Shown here piece after piece: positions 11,487-24,099 of a stretch of 64,000 bases of DNA. The stretch covers positions 868,001-932,000 of the forward strand of contig JAFEKR010000014.1 of NCBI GenBank assembly GCA_019022495.1, in the 5' to 3' direction. Numbering within the stretch: position 1 is the stretch's first letter; each line of letters opens with the position of its first letter. The notes beneath the pieces are model-generated. The model was not told the DNA's origin. It did no database searches and saw only the letters and a program-made list of their open reading frames with translations. The DNA comes from Epichloe hybrida. Lineage: Eukaryota; Ascomycota; Sordariomycetes; Hypocreales; Clavicipitaceae. The translations under genes were made by a program, and so were the position numbers.

Positions 11487-13759
11487 TTCGAAAGAAGAAG
11501 AAGAAACGTTTCGCGATGTCGAATGCGGGAATATGGTTATCACGGGAACGGGAACGGGAACGGGAAGAAAGAAGATGGGCAAGCCTAATGATGTCTATGG
11601 GCGGCTGATGATGCTGTCAATGGTGGGGGTGTGCAAATTTTTTGGCGGTGTCCTTTTTTCTTCGTCCGCGGGGCAGATCAAAGTTCACCGAGTGGACAGT
11701 GCAGACAAGCCAATCGTGTCTCGGGCTCTCATTTTCCCTTTCCCACACAAAAAGGTGTTGCCATGTCGATCTCGGGGCTATACATACATGAACATGTCGC
11801 AGCTCTGAGCTAGCAAAACAAGGACTAATCACGCCTCAATTCGCGGCGATCTGCAGGAGAACGGGCCCCCTCCCCCCTCGGCTCGTCGGCAACCATCGGG
11901 CAAAAGACAGAGAGAGGCTAATATTGGGCATTCAAGGAATCAATCACCACAGGCCAGCCGGGGAACCGACCCGGGCGCGGGAACTGCCTGCGTCTCGGGA
12001 GCCTCGACGGAGCACGGATTACTCCGAATAACATTCAATAACATTCAACACTGGCCAGTGTCAGTCCCCTGACAGACAGCCGAGAATCGTTCATGCCGAG
12101 CCCTTGAGCTGGTTTCCACATGCTTGATGAGCGAGCGAGGCGAGCCATTCACGAACGTATGTTGCAGCTCGTTTCAGGCAAGCCAAAGCAAAAAAAACTG
12201 GCAACCGGTTGTTGGCGGCGCCACCCAGGGATCCGAGGGATCGGGATTAGCGTCCCGTGCCGCCTCGTGAGCAGGTTTTTCTTTTTCTCAGACTCTCGGC
12301 CGGGTAAGGATGTGTGTTTGCTTTGACGCAATCACACCTTCCTTACGAGGTACGACTTTTTCGATTTGATCGGACTGGACAAGATTTTCATCATAGAATA
12401 TCCAACTGTATGGTACTTGTTATCATGACATACTACTCTGTAGTCCGTAGTCCGTATAACCTGTCAATTCTGGCAATTCTGGCAACCCTGGCAATCAATC
12501 AGTGATCGACTCACTCCACTGGGATAGGATAGGGTTGGCTGGCATGGCATTAATATTGACAGGTCTGGTCTTTACCCAGATTTAGCCTTGTCCAGTGCAA
12601 AAATAGATGTTTCCAATAACAACAATCCATGCCAGCAAGAAACTGGTTGCTCGAACCGGGTAAACGACCGTGACGACCATTCGATGGCACCGTTTTGCTT
12701 GTCGCGAAGAATCGGCGCCGGCGCCACCCTGGCCAGCCACTGGCCCTTGGGTCATGCGAAGGAAGGAAGGCTCCACCTATCAGACCCCTTGTCGTGATCC
12801 TTGCCGCAACATGTGGCTAAAGGGAATCAAGACATTTTTTTTATCTCCTTGACTGTTGTCCACCTTGTGGAGTCACGTTAACCAGGGTCTGTAATCCGTA
12901 TATCCAATTAGATAAAAGTAAACTAGAGCTACATACAGTTTGCGGACCCCACAGACCCACAAGGTAGACAACAGCTAAGGAGATAAAGAGAGACAGACAC
13001 ACAGAGAGAGAGTAAAGTTACCCTTGATGGCAGAGAGCAGAGATAGTTTTTGGCGAGAGAATTGTAGACATTGTTGTTTCCCCTCCCCCAAGACTTGCCT
13101 GCGACCCTGGGGTGCTGGCCGGCTTTCGCTTTCTCACTTCTCCCACCCATCACATCAACGTCTGTCAGCTAGTCAGGCACTCAGTCAGGCACTCAGTCGA
13201 CACCACCTGCGACTCCAGTCTTCCGGGTCGCGAAGGGGTCTTCTGCCGGGATTGCGCTGTTTGCCTCCTCGATCGGTCCCTGCTCGTGGCTCATTTTCCT
13301 TTTTTTTTTTCCTGCCCCCCTGTCAAGCTTATATAAGTTAGTATGTACCTGTCTCTGCCTGTCTGTCCGTCTGTCTGGTGGTGCTTCCCACACAGACCTG
13401 TCAATGGTAACGTTGCTAATAACGAGCCAGCAACAAAAAAAAAAAAGGTGCTCCATACTTCACCAACAGGGTGCATTTTCCCTCCATCACCTGCCATTTC
13501 ATTCTGCGGCATAAAGTTGGCGCCATCAACATTCTTCGACTGTCGGCCGAGCTGTCAAGCCGTCGCATTTGTCGTTGCACAGACGTGCCTCTGCCACCTG
13601 CTGCTGGACCGGCCCGAGTGCCAGCCTCCCTCGAATCTAGTGACCGCCCCGCTCCCTCACCCGCGACAGAATATCATCGACTGGACGCCCCGTCAAAGGC
13701 ATAAGGCAATCCTATTTACCTGTCCGGCGTCAATCACGTCTTGTCCAGGTTGGGTCAAC
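11487..13759. other. Intergenic region between SPE3 and the G-alpha gene
   Basis: This is 2.3 kb between two divergent starts. It contains a 6-base tandem repeat (11543-11566), variants of the TCCGTA motif (12434-12457 and 12891-12900), and pyrimidine-rich DNA just before the G-alpha start. A long 5' UTR for the G-alpha gene is plausible. I see no coding sequence. Confidence 0.5.
11543..11566. repeat. 6-base tandem repeat
   Basis: Four perfect copies of CGGGAA lie about 60-80 bases upstream of the SPE3 start codon, probably in its 5' UTR or core promoter. Confidence 0.95.
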
Positions 13760-15279
13760 ATGTGTTTTGGCAGCAGGAAATCAGACAATAGCGGCGTGGC
13801 CCGCTCGCGCGATATCGACCGCGGCATTCGTCAAGATGAGAAGCGCATGTCAAAGGAAGTCAAGCTTCTCCTTCTGGGTACGCCACATCTCGCGGAACAC
13901 ATCCGACCAGACTTCTTCTGTATCAGCTTCCCTCTTCGAAGCCGCGATTTTCCCATGCAACAATTAGAATGTTCAATGCCGTGTAACGCGTGTGACGGAA
14001 GCTTTCCTGCGTGGGCAAATCTCTCCGTGAGCCCCATCCAGCCTGCTGACCTTTGTGTGACCTGCAGGCGCCGGCGAGTCGGGCAAATCTACCATCCTAA
14101 AGCAGATGAAGCTCATCTATTCACAAGGCTTTACCAAACATGAGCGGCTCGAATGGAAACCCGTTGTTTTTAGCAACATCATTCAATCCTTCCGTACCAT
14201 CTTCGAGGCCATGCAAGAACTGAATTACGGCTTCGATAACCCCGATAATGAGGTAGGTCCTTCTTACCATGATGCGTGTTCGCTTTTCAACGCCTGATCA
14301 GATGAAGGTCTTGCTGCTGACTCGCGTTATAGAAATACATGGCGCACATTCTCGTAGATCTCGAACTCGGCCAAGAAGACAAGCTTCCACAAGACTATCT
14401 GGAGCCTATCAAAATCTTGTGGCAAGACGGTGGAGTGAGAAGAGCAATCGCCAAAGGCAACGAATATGCGCTGCACGACAACTTGGCATAGTGCGTCTGT
14501 CTGACTTCATTCCCCCCCAACCTACTTGAGCTACTTGAGAAGAAACTGTTTCTGGGCCCCAAGGTATATACGGCGGATGATGCTGACCAGGTCAACGCAG
14601 CTTCATTGATGGCATGGACCGAATTTGGGCCGATGGATACGTTCCAAACAACCAGGACTTGCTTCGCTCACGACTCCGGACTACAGGCATTACTGAGAGT
14701 GTTTTTGACCTCGGCCAGCTGACGTACCGCATGTTCGACGTGGGTGGTCAGCGATCAGAGCGCAAGAAATGGATCCACTGCTTCGAAAACGTAAACTGCC
14801 TGCTATTCCTGGTTGCCATTAGCGGTTACGACCAGTGTCTGGTTGAGGATAAAGACGGGGTATGTCGCTGTCGCTGTCGCTGTCGCCGGGCAAACACCCG
14901 TGGGACGAGCTTCGATGGCTAACAAATCTGGCAGAACCAAATGAACGAAGCGTTGATGCTGTGGGAGTCCATAGCCAACTCTCACTGGTTCACCAAGTCG
15001 GCCATGATTTTGTTTCTCAACAAGATGGACCTTTTCAGGGAAAAACTGCCCAAGAGCCCCATCACCAAATACGGTTTCACTGACTACCACGGCCCCGAGG
15101 CCGATTACAAGGCCGCCAGCAAGTACTTCCTAGACAAGTTCCGCGCGTTGAGCCGGAACCCCGAGAAAGAAATCTACGGACACTTCACCAACGCGACAGA
15201 CACCAACTTGCTAAAGATCACGATGGGTTCCGTACAAGACATGATTATCCAGCGCAATCTGAAGCAGTTGATACTGTGA
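13760..15279 (+). CDS. gna-2: Heterotrimeric G protein alpha subunit, fungal group II
   Basis: The model is join(13760..13877,14068..14252,14333..14490,14601..14859,14935..15279), 354 residues, the usual G-alpha length. All GTPase boxes are present: G1 GAGESGKS, the switch I Arg in [14 protein letters not shown]3 [13 protein letters not shown]4 NKMD and G5 TNATD. The start [10 protein letters not shown] and the sequence around it match the GNA-2/MagC group rather than groups I or III. It lacks Gly2, so it cannot be myristoylated in the classical way, although Cys2 could carry palmitate. It ends KQLIL, without the Cys needed for pertussis-toxin modification. It should act at the plasma membrane downstream of receptors. 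Intron 4 carries a (GTCGCT)4 repeat. Confidence 0.95.
14864..14886. repeat. 6-base repeat inside a G-alpha intron
   Basis: About four copies of GTCGCT lie directly after the donor site of the fourth intron of the G-alpha gene. Confidence 0.9.
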
Positions 15280-16433
15280 CAATGAAGGCAAGTTCTGGTT
15301 GAGGCGACGACCGGAACATTACTTGTTCATACGTTTAACCCTTTTTTGCTCCCATGGCAGAGGAATGCATCGCGGACTTTGAATTTGTTCTTGCACTCGG
15401 ACATACGCATACACGCCATCTTCGCTAAATCGTTGTCTGCCGGTGACGATGATCACCGGGCGTATATTTTTTTTTTCTCCCAAGCGAAACTAACGCATAA
15501 ACGCGGCAAAAGCAGCGCCTCTATTTTGCACCTTGAAAATCTTTGAACAAAAAATCTATGACTACATGAGTTACGGCCGCGACCGCTCAACTTTAATTTC
15601 TCAACCCTGACGTCACTCACCTAGCTTACTTGGGCCCACGAGCGGTGAACTTGCAACGTATACTACTAGCAAAGCGACACCACGGGGCTGCACACGGCAC
15701 GACAAGTCTCTTCCAAGTTGTTCCCAGATGTCGCGCGGGAGCGGCGATGCTCGGGGCGCGCTGATGATGCCTGTGAAATCCGACAGGGACGGCATCCCGA
15801 AGGAGCCGCCATCTATTTCACCCCACGGGTATACAGGAACCGAGGCTGGCTGGCTGGCCGAGTGAGGAATCTTTCGCTGCACCGACGCTGGCGCAGTTGC
15901 AGCATCCCGATACCCAGAGGCTCGCTAGCTTGCTGCTCGTGGCCTGTTTGTTTACTTTCGTTGATGGTGTTCATTCATATTTCTGTGGTGGTCACGGGTG
16001 CGACCTGTGCCAGATCTCGAAGGGGGAGGATGTGGATGAGGGGCAATTCACAGTCCATACTTGGGATATGACGTTGACGATAACGCAGATGGTGGGGAAA
16101 AATTGAGGGGGTTTTTTTTAAAAAAAAAAAAAAAGAAGAGACATGCATGTATGTGTGCGCGAAAAGAACAGAAAAGAGGCTACTCCGTAGTGGCCAGCGA
16201 ATTAGCGATGACTAGCTTGGTGGAAAGTGTGCGTTGTCGATTCGCACGCCCCTGTCCCGATTTAGACTTTTTGTTCTGCTGGCTTTCCCCATGCCTTATT
16301 CCATCGCCTTGCAGCCTATAGGACACGGTCGCATCGCTGGCGTCTAGTAGAAAAGAAATCACGCCATGAGGAAGGCGCAGTTCACGCCCTGGTGCTTTCA
16401 ATGCTTATTACTTACGGACTACGCTACTCCGTA

Positions 16434-16447
16434 CACGTGCACACGTG
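16434..16447. promoter_or_regulatory. Tandem CACGTG boxes in beta-glucosidase promoter
   Basis: Two CACGTG palindromes start 8 bases apart, about 130 bases upstream of the beta-glucosidase ATG and about 20 bases before a TATA-like ATAAAAAG. CACGTG is the core site of bHLH factors. The sites are seen; their use is inferred. Confidence 0.45.
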
Positions 16448-16514
16448 CACACTGACTCGAGGCAACATAAAAAGCAGGAAGCGTCCAAGTTTCGAGGTCG
16501 GCCCCCCAACAATC

Positions 16515-16538
16515 TAGAGCTAGAGCTAGAGCTATAGC
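16515..16538. repeat. 6-base tandem repeat
   Basis: Three TAGAGC units and one variant TATAGC lie about 35-60 bases upstream of the beta-glucosidase ATG. Confidence 0.9.
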
Positions 16539-16572
16539 TGCTACTGCTAGTGACGTGCAACAACCGGCGACC

Positions 16573-19389
16573 ATGGTCTCACAATCACGACTCTGGCTGT
16601 CCGGCGTTGCTGGTCTGGCAGCACTCGCGGCCGCTGCCAACGATGCAATTATCAGAGGCGACACGTATTTCCATGGCCAATCACCCGCCGTCTACCCGTC
16701 TCGTACGTTCCATGCGCATGTTTGGGGGGCCCCATTGCCGCCACAGCAGCTAACGAATTTGCTCCAATTTTTCAGCTGAGATGACGGGAGGAGCCGAGTG
16801 GGCCGCGGCATACGAAAAGGCAAAGGCGTTGGTCGCCCAGATGAGCTTGGAAGAGAAGGTGAATGTGACTGGAGGTGTCGACTTGGGAATAGGCTGCTCG
16901 GGGAGCATTCCTCCGAATAAGCGGCTCAACTTTCCTGGCATGTGCGTGAGTGATGCTGGCAGCGGTCTTCGCAACACCGATCTGGTGAACGCATATCCTG
17001 CAGGTATTCATGTTGGCTCAAGTTGGAATAAAGACTTGGCACGCAGGCGCGGCGCTGCCATGGGCGGCGAGTTCAGGAGGAAAGGAGTCAACGTGCTTCT
17101 GGGACCCGTGGTTGGACCAGCTTGGCGAGTCGCCAGAGGAGGCAGAAACTGGGAAGCCTTCTCGGCAGACTCGTATCTGTCTGGCTCTCTGGCGGCGCAA
17201 ACGATTCAAGGTGTTCAAAGCGAGGGCGTGCAAACAAGTCTCAAGGTACGTTCATTTGGTTTTTTTTTGGGGGGGGTTTTTTTTCCCTCTCTTCCCACAC
17301 GCTGATTGATGTTCTTGTTCTAACATGATGACAAAAAAGCATTACATTGCCAACGAACAAGAGATGAACCGCAATCCAGGTGTCGACGGAGTCGAGGCTG
17401 TGTCGTCCAACATTGACGACAAAACTATGCATGAAGTTTATCTCTGGTATGCCGTTGCACTCGCTCCTGGCGGCGATTCCCCTCTCCTGTTTTAGAAGAA
17501 GAAGAAGAAAGACGACCGTTTTCTCCCTAACTTTAGATGCCATGTCAGGCCCTTCCAAGACGGTGTGCGCGCCGGCACTGCCAACATCATGTGTTCATAT
17601 CAACGCATCAACAACTCGTATGGTTGTGCCAATAGCAAGACTTTGAATGGAATTTTGAAAACCGAACTCGGCTTCCAGGTGGGCTTGTCATTTGACCCAA
17701 TTCCATGGCTTCTTGAATGAGTCTTGGCTAACAATGGCTTGAGGGTTTCGTCATGTCCGACTGGGATGCCCAACATGCTGGTGTCGCCACAGCTCTCGCG
17801 GGAATGGACATGGTCATGCCAAGCGGGAGCAAGTTCTGGGGCAGCCATCTCATCGAGGCTGTCAGGAACGGATCTGTTCCCGAATCTCGAGTTACAGATA
17901 TGGCCACGAGGTACTGTTTGCTAAATGTCCACCTTGGCTGTAGGAAGGAAAGAAAAAAAAAAAAGGGGGGGGGGGGTGTTGAGCGGCTATTAGTTTGCTG
18001 ATTTCATGATGCAGAATCTTGACTGCCTGGTATCAATTCGGACAGGACACAAAGTTCCCAAAACCGGGCATCGGCATGCCATATGACGTCAGACAGCCTC
18101 ACGAAATTGTCGAGGGCCGCGATCCAAGAGACCGACCAACGCTGCTCGAGGGAGCCATTGAGGGACACGTACTCGTGAAGAACACCAAGGAAACACTGCC
18201 CCTGCGATGTCCTCGAGTCATTTCCCTCTTCGGGTACTCGGCAAGATCGGCCGATTCCTCATCTCCGGGACCGGGCGATATGTTCATCTATCTATGGCGT
18301 TACGGCATGACACCTATCGGCTTGGATTCGGCTGTAGCGGGTTTGATCAACTCGCCGGGTTCACGACTGCCAGACATTGCCAGAAACGGCACGTTGATGG
18401 GCGGCGGCGGTTCCGGAGGAACAACCCCGGCTGTATTCGTCGCTCCATATGACGCGCTCTCTGTGAGAGCCGCGCAAGATGACACTGCCCTGTATCACGA
18501 CTTTGGCATGCCAGAGCCGGCAGTCGTGCGCGGCAGCGAAACATGCATCGTGTTTGGCAATGCCTGGGCCGCCGAAGGGTACGATCGTCCCAGGCTCTCG
18601 GACAACTTCACCGACACACTGGTCAACACGGTTGCCGGGCAGTGCAGCAAGACAATTGTGGTGCTTCACAACGCTGGGCCACGCCTTGTCGAGGGGTTCG
18701 TCGACCACCCCAACGTCACAGCCATTCTATTTGCCCACCTGCCGGGCCGTGAGAGCGGAACAAGCCTCGTCAAGCTGCTGTACGGAGAAGCATCGCCGTC
18801 CGGGAAGCTCAGCTACACGGTCGCCAGGCAGGAGTCGGACTACGGTCATCTGCTGAAACCGGATGAGCCAGCCGGCAAGTTCAAAAAGTTCCCGCAGTCG
18901 GATTTCACAGAAGGGGTGTACCTCGACTACAAGTACTTTGACAAGCACAACGTCTCGCCGAGGTACGAGTTCGGCTTCGGTCTGAGTTACACAACCTTCC
19001 ATCTCGCCAATCTATCGATACGGCGCGTGCAAGGCGGCAACTCGGGCAAATGGCCGCTGGGCACGATTGTGCCGGGGGGGCCAGCAGATCTGTTCCATGA
19101 CATTGCCCTGGTGGCCGTGGAGGTGCGCAACACGGGCAACGTGGCGGGGGCCGAGGTGCCGCAGTTGTATGTTGGCATCCCCGGTGGTCTGGCGAAACAG
19201 CTCCGCGGCTTCGACAAGCCCTTCCTGCGGCCGGGAGAAGTCAGGACAGTCGAGTTTCGCCTGACACGCCGGGACCTGAGCACGTGGGACACGACGGCGC
19301 AAAAGTGGCGGCTGCAGAGGGGCCAGTATGCCATTCATGTCGGAACAAGTAGTCGAGACTTGCCCCTGCAGGGTACGCTCACGATTTAA
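16573..19389 (+). CDS. Secreted beta-glucosidase, glycoside hydrolase family 3
   Basis: The model is join(16573..16702,16776..17245,17340..17446,17549..17678,17744..17910,18015..19389), 792 residues, all phases consistent. A signal peptide is clear (a short basic start, then [16 protein letters not shown]). The N-terminal GH3 barrel shows [15 protein letters not shown], the substrate-contacting KH pair of [11 protein letters not shown], and the nucleophile Asp of [13 protein letters not shown]. The C-terminal GH3 domain follows ([11 protein letters not shown] onward; HLPGRESG), and the protein ends in a fibronectin-III-like domain ([19 protein letters not shown]). It removes terminal beta-linked glucose from cello-oligosaccharides or glycosides outside the cell. 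The proteins most like it are the fungal extracellular BGL/bglG type. Intron 5 carries an A-run followed by a G9-10 run; this does not affect the frame. Confidence 0.95.
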
Positions 19390-22300
19390 CGCGACGAGCA
19401 TAGAATATAGTGGGAGAATGTTACGGTCTGGGCAAAACATCTAGAAGGCCCGGCAAGACTGGGTTCTTTTCAACACACATGATGCCACTCAATAACTAGA
19501 CCAAGAGGATAAAATACTTTGATTATATATGAATATATCAGAAACTCAACATTGCTATATTTAAGAGTGTCGCGATCCTATGGAGAGCCGGCCATGTCTT
19601 GTACTGAAATACTAAAAACATGGTAGCAAGCAAGCAAGCAAATGTGCGCGCGCAGAACCATGGTCATGGCAACGACGGGTTGATGGAAAGAAATCAAGTC
19701 TTATATCCACTCGGGAACCAATCCACATGCCCATCAGGGACAGACATGCCCCGTCACGGCATTCTCTCGCCAACGGGTGCACAACATGGCATGCCAGTCA
19801 AGTATCAAAGTGATGAAACGAGAAGAAAACGAACTGACGTACGTCCGTCCCATCACACCGTCCCATACCGCCATACGGACAACGGGCATGCAGCGGACTT
19901 ACTTGGCGTGGAATCGAGATGCAACTTGTCACGGAGTACTACTCCAGCTCATAACTGCCTTGGCCTACGCAAGATTGTACGTTGGTTATGTATCGTGCAT
20001 TGCGGTGGGTAGACGGCACAGGTTTCCACGGGAGTCTGTCTGGCTTCAGCTCGGGCGACCTGCATCTTATTGTGGTGTACTCCGTACTCCGTAGGCGTCA
20101 TCTATTTATCCCACGTCTTTTTTTTGGCCCATCCGTGTTGTGTGCTGTACGTGTACGGAGTATGTACGTTCCAGGGTGTCGGCGAGAACGACAAGTTCTG
20201 CACGCATAACGCGCCGGCATGGGGCTGAGACGCATCCATCCCGGAACCCTGTTCCCTGCCTTATCCTTTTTCTTCTCCTCCATTTTCTTGTTTCTTTCGA
20301 GAAAAAAAAAAAGGTCGGTTACATATTATCCCTCGGTGGCCCCCCCCCCCATCGGTGATTACGGACAAAGATGGCCGGGTTCATTGTTCAAACTCGGTTT
20401 GTCGGTTCTCGCCAGGGGGCCAGGTCTCGCCAGGTCTCGGGACATTGTCTCACTTTATCTTGCTTGGATCGAGCGCAACCGCCGTATCCTTTCCTTGTTG
20501 GCTATTGGCAGACACCATCTAAACTAATTTATAACGAGCATTTCTCCGCGTCGACAAAGCTCGCTCGCTGGTGGAAAACAATGGTCCCTTTTTTGTAATT
20601 CATCATGAGCTACATAATACGTGAAAAAACTACCCGCCCACAACCAACCCACGAACCCCACGACGGGTGCTTCTTGCCGAAAGGAAGAGCCGGCCAATGT
20701 CTCCTTCGTGAGCACGGAGGAGTGGAAGCCCTGTTTCTCATTGTCGCATGCATTGCGCGGGCTTACCCAGAATCTTTTCGTCTGTCCCGATCGCAAGGGG
20801 AACAACGAAATGAATGGGAAGAAGGGGGGGGGGGATCCGATTCGAAACGGAGCCAATCCATCCTGAATCCTGCTAATAAACCACCAAGTACGCCCGGGAT
20901 TCCCAGAAGAAGGCGGAGAAGAGGGGAAAAAAAAAAAAAAAAGAGGAAAAAATCGGCACTTGGCAATCGCTAAAAGTGGCACTCTTTTAGTGCCTGCCAG
21001 AATGAAAAGGATGCAACTGGCTGATCAAGTCGACGGATCGACAGGACAAGCCTCTCATGCCACCCCCCCCCCCCTTTTCCTGTCGATTTCTTCACAGCTA
21101 CGACGTGCGAGAGCCGCCGTCACCAAACCCACCAACAACAGGCCGTGGCTCTGGCTCCGGCTAGACACACACCCGGGGGGCTTTTTCCCCATAACAGCTC
21201 CCCCCCCCCAAATCATTGGCGCCAAGTCATTGGCCCGTCAGCCCTGGCCTCCCTTGTTGTGAGTTTTTTTTTTCTTTTTTTCTTTTTTTTCTTTGCTGTA
21301 AGGTGTGGGGAGGATCGGGCCGCCACGTCGCACCGCGATCATGTCCCAAGCACGATGAGTGACAGGCTTTAGCCGCGATACGCTTGCAGGTTCCTGTGTG
21401 TGTGCCTGTCAGACTGACGGACAAAAAAAAAAAAAAGAAGATGATTTACTGCGAGAAAACGAGGAATTGATGGATGGCGGCACCGGGAACTCTGGATGAT
21501 AGCCACACACCGCCGACGTTGGTGCGACCTCGGCCTCTTATGTATTCCTGGTCTCCTTGCTGATGCTTTCCTAGGGGAATTGAAAAGGAGTCAAGTCGGT
21601 CACTGTAACTCGGTACATACCCATACCCGCGGTGACATCGCCAAGGGGAGGGAGAAGGGGGGTGGGCCCCGTATGACGATTTAAACCCCCCCCATCTTTC
21701 ATTTATCCGCGAGGCCGCCATCTCTCTTTCTCTCTCACAAAAGCCCCTTGCCAAGTTGCTGGTGGAGACCAAACTTGTTCGCCAACATGTTGTGCCGCTG
21801 GGCTTGTCACGACTCACGGCCGGGCTGTAACTAGTGGAACTTGTTCAGGGTAAAACGGGGGGAGGGATGAAATGTGTGTTTTTTTTTTTTTTTTTTCCCA
21901 GCTGGTGATTATAACCGGATGTTGCCAAGAAAGACATATTATCCCAGGCCGGCCTGGCTTGAGAGATCTTACAGATGGGCCGGCAGAGATGCATCTTTGT
22001 TGAAAGTTGCGCCAAGTAACCCCATGACCCGGGGTCCGTCTGTACCATTTGCCGGCGAGGAGGATCGGGCCTCTGCATTGCGAGGTTCGTAGTACGGCAA
22101 ATCAAATCGAGCTCTCTCTCTTGCCAATGCCAGCCCGAGATGCGCGTCAGTCGTTCCCATTTCAGGGTTTTTTTTTTTTTTTTTTTGGACAACCTCGTCA
22201 TCTGGCGCTGATGATGAAAAGTCCTGGTGTGAATTTGAAGCGACGGGCTCCCAAGTCGGTCAGGGTCGTCCTTCCTGCCCCCCTGCCCTGCGTCGTCAAA

Positions 22301-23102
22301 CTCCCTTCTCCCTCGGTAACGTGAGCCTCAACGTGCAAAGTCCCCGATCGGTCGAATTTTTTTTTTTTTTTAAAGAATGGCACGCTGCGAAATGGCAGAG
22401 CCGGAAACATTATTGGCCAATGCCCCCTCCCTTTATCACGTCTCGATATCACTCATTCGTACTCCACGTTTTGCCGAGTTTGCCCGCAATATCCCCCTCC
22501 CGACAAAGTGTTTCCATACATGGGCGTCTGGCGGTGTCGCGACAATATGAAGCATCATCCATCCACCCGAAAAAAAAAACATGCCACACTACCCCCCCCC
22601 CCCGGGCGACTCTGAATGGGCCTTGATACTGTCGTGTACGGAGTACTGTCATGTTTGCTTTCATGTCTCGGGTCTGTCTTTAGAGATATGTCTCTTTCGC
22701 ACATGTTTCTACTATTTCTGCAGAGTACAGGGAATGAATGCTCTTGGACACAGAAGCGCCCGCTTTGTTGGAGGTTCCATGCCCCTCCCCCCTCCCTCCC
22801 TCCTTGATGGGGATCAGGATCTATGTAGTTTCCTCCTTGGCCCGTCTCACTTGGCTCCACTTCCAGTCTAGATTTCTGGGTGAGATGAATCTAATCGGGG
22901 CCTTGCATGGAAGCGGGTTTCCAGAGGAGTGGTAGCTTCTTGATCCCCCGCCCGTGTTTCATCATCAAATCAAAAACTCTCGTCAGTCAGATATTACATG
23001 GATACAATCTACCAAACTGACTCGGCTTGTCCCTGCAACCTGGTACTTGTGACGGGGGGGGGGTGGCTCCGCATCACGCGCTGGCTGCATCAAGGATGGA
23101 GG

Positions 23103-23124
23103 GTGTGTGTGTGTGTGTGTGTGT
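23103..23124. repeat. GT microsatellite
   Basis: About eleven GT units, followed by GGATGT repeats. Confidence 0.9.
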
Positions 23125-24072
23125 GGATGTGGATGTGGATCCCGGCTATTTTCCAACTTTTGACAAGTCATGGTTGGATCCACCCCGGTTGCACACAAGC
23201 ACATCTCTGCAGCGCAAACACCGTCCGCAGGAAGCAGAAGAAGGCCGTTTCGCAAAAAAAAAAAAAAAAAGGACAACATGCATGCCCTTCTGCTCGTTCG
23301 GCTGCCGCAGAAATCATACGATAATATCCGTCGGACCATCGAGTTTTTCCCGCCCTCATCAGTTTGTCGATGCCTACGAAAACGACTCCCCCCGACCCTG
23401 ACCCCGACCCCGACCCCCTCCTCAGCGCCGTCATGTTGTCGCCAGCGCCCCCAACAACTCCTTGGGCATAATACGATGCGCAGATAACTTGTACAAAGCT
23501 TGCGTCGTAATTCGTGCGGCTTTACTATTACTCCGTAGACGGCACCGAGCCGAGAGGAAGGCCAACTGGGATCCATAATGATGGCTTTTTTATTACCCAC
23601 CAACTCGTGCTGCTGGAGTCACCACCCCACCCTCTCCAAGACTTTTTTAGATCACGCCAAGCTTAATCGCCAGATTGTTCCATGTTCTGGGCGCAAGGTC
23701 CCTACCAGCATGGTTTTCTACGGAGATGGCCCGCCAACCTGGTGAAAAGGGGGTTTGCCAAATCGCACCTATCAGACCTCATTTATCGTCGTCATGCAAC
23801 CCCTCAACAAGCTCCCCCCCCCCCCCCTTTGTAAAAAAGTGTACATACATGTACGGAGCACCAAAACCCGTCGGCCGCTATTCTGGCATCATCTTCCGTG
23901 CCATCACGATCGGTTACTATCCGAGCTTCGCCCCTCTTTGCTTCTTTCTCATCAGGTAGGTGGTGTGGTGGGGATGGTGAGAAACAAAAGCGCGTGTTCA
24001 AGTATGGGGCAGCAGTCCTCCTCGATAGTAGCCAACACGAGACTTGTTCCCGCTGTGCCTCATGTCTGAACC

Positions 24073-24099
24073 TTTTTTTTTTTTTTTTTTTTTTTTTTT
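24073..24099. repeat. T27 homopolymer
   Basis: This run of 27 T is the longest homopolymer I noticed in the window. Confidence 0.95.

Larger units (their letters stand above)
15280..16572. other. Intergenic region before the beta-glucosidase
   Basis: This holds the 3' UTR of the G-alpha gene and the promoter of the beta-glucosidase. It has two TACTCCGTA motifs (16181-16189 and 16425-16433), a tandem CACGTG pair, a TATA-like ATAAAAAG near 16467, and a TAGAGC repeat (16515-16538). I see no gene. Confidence 0.55.
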
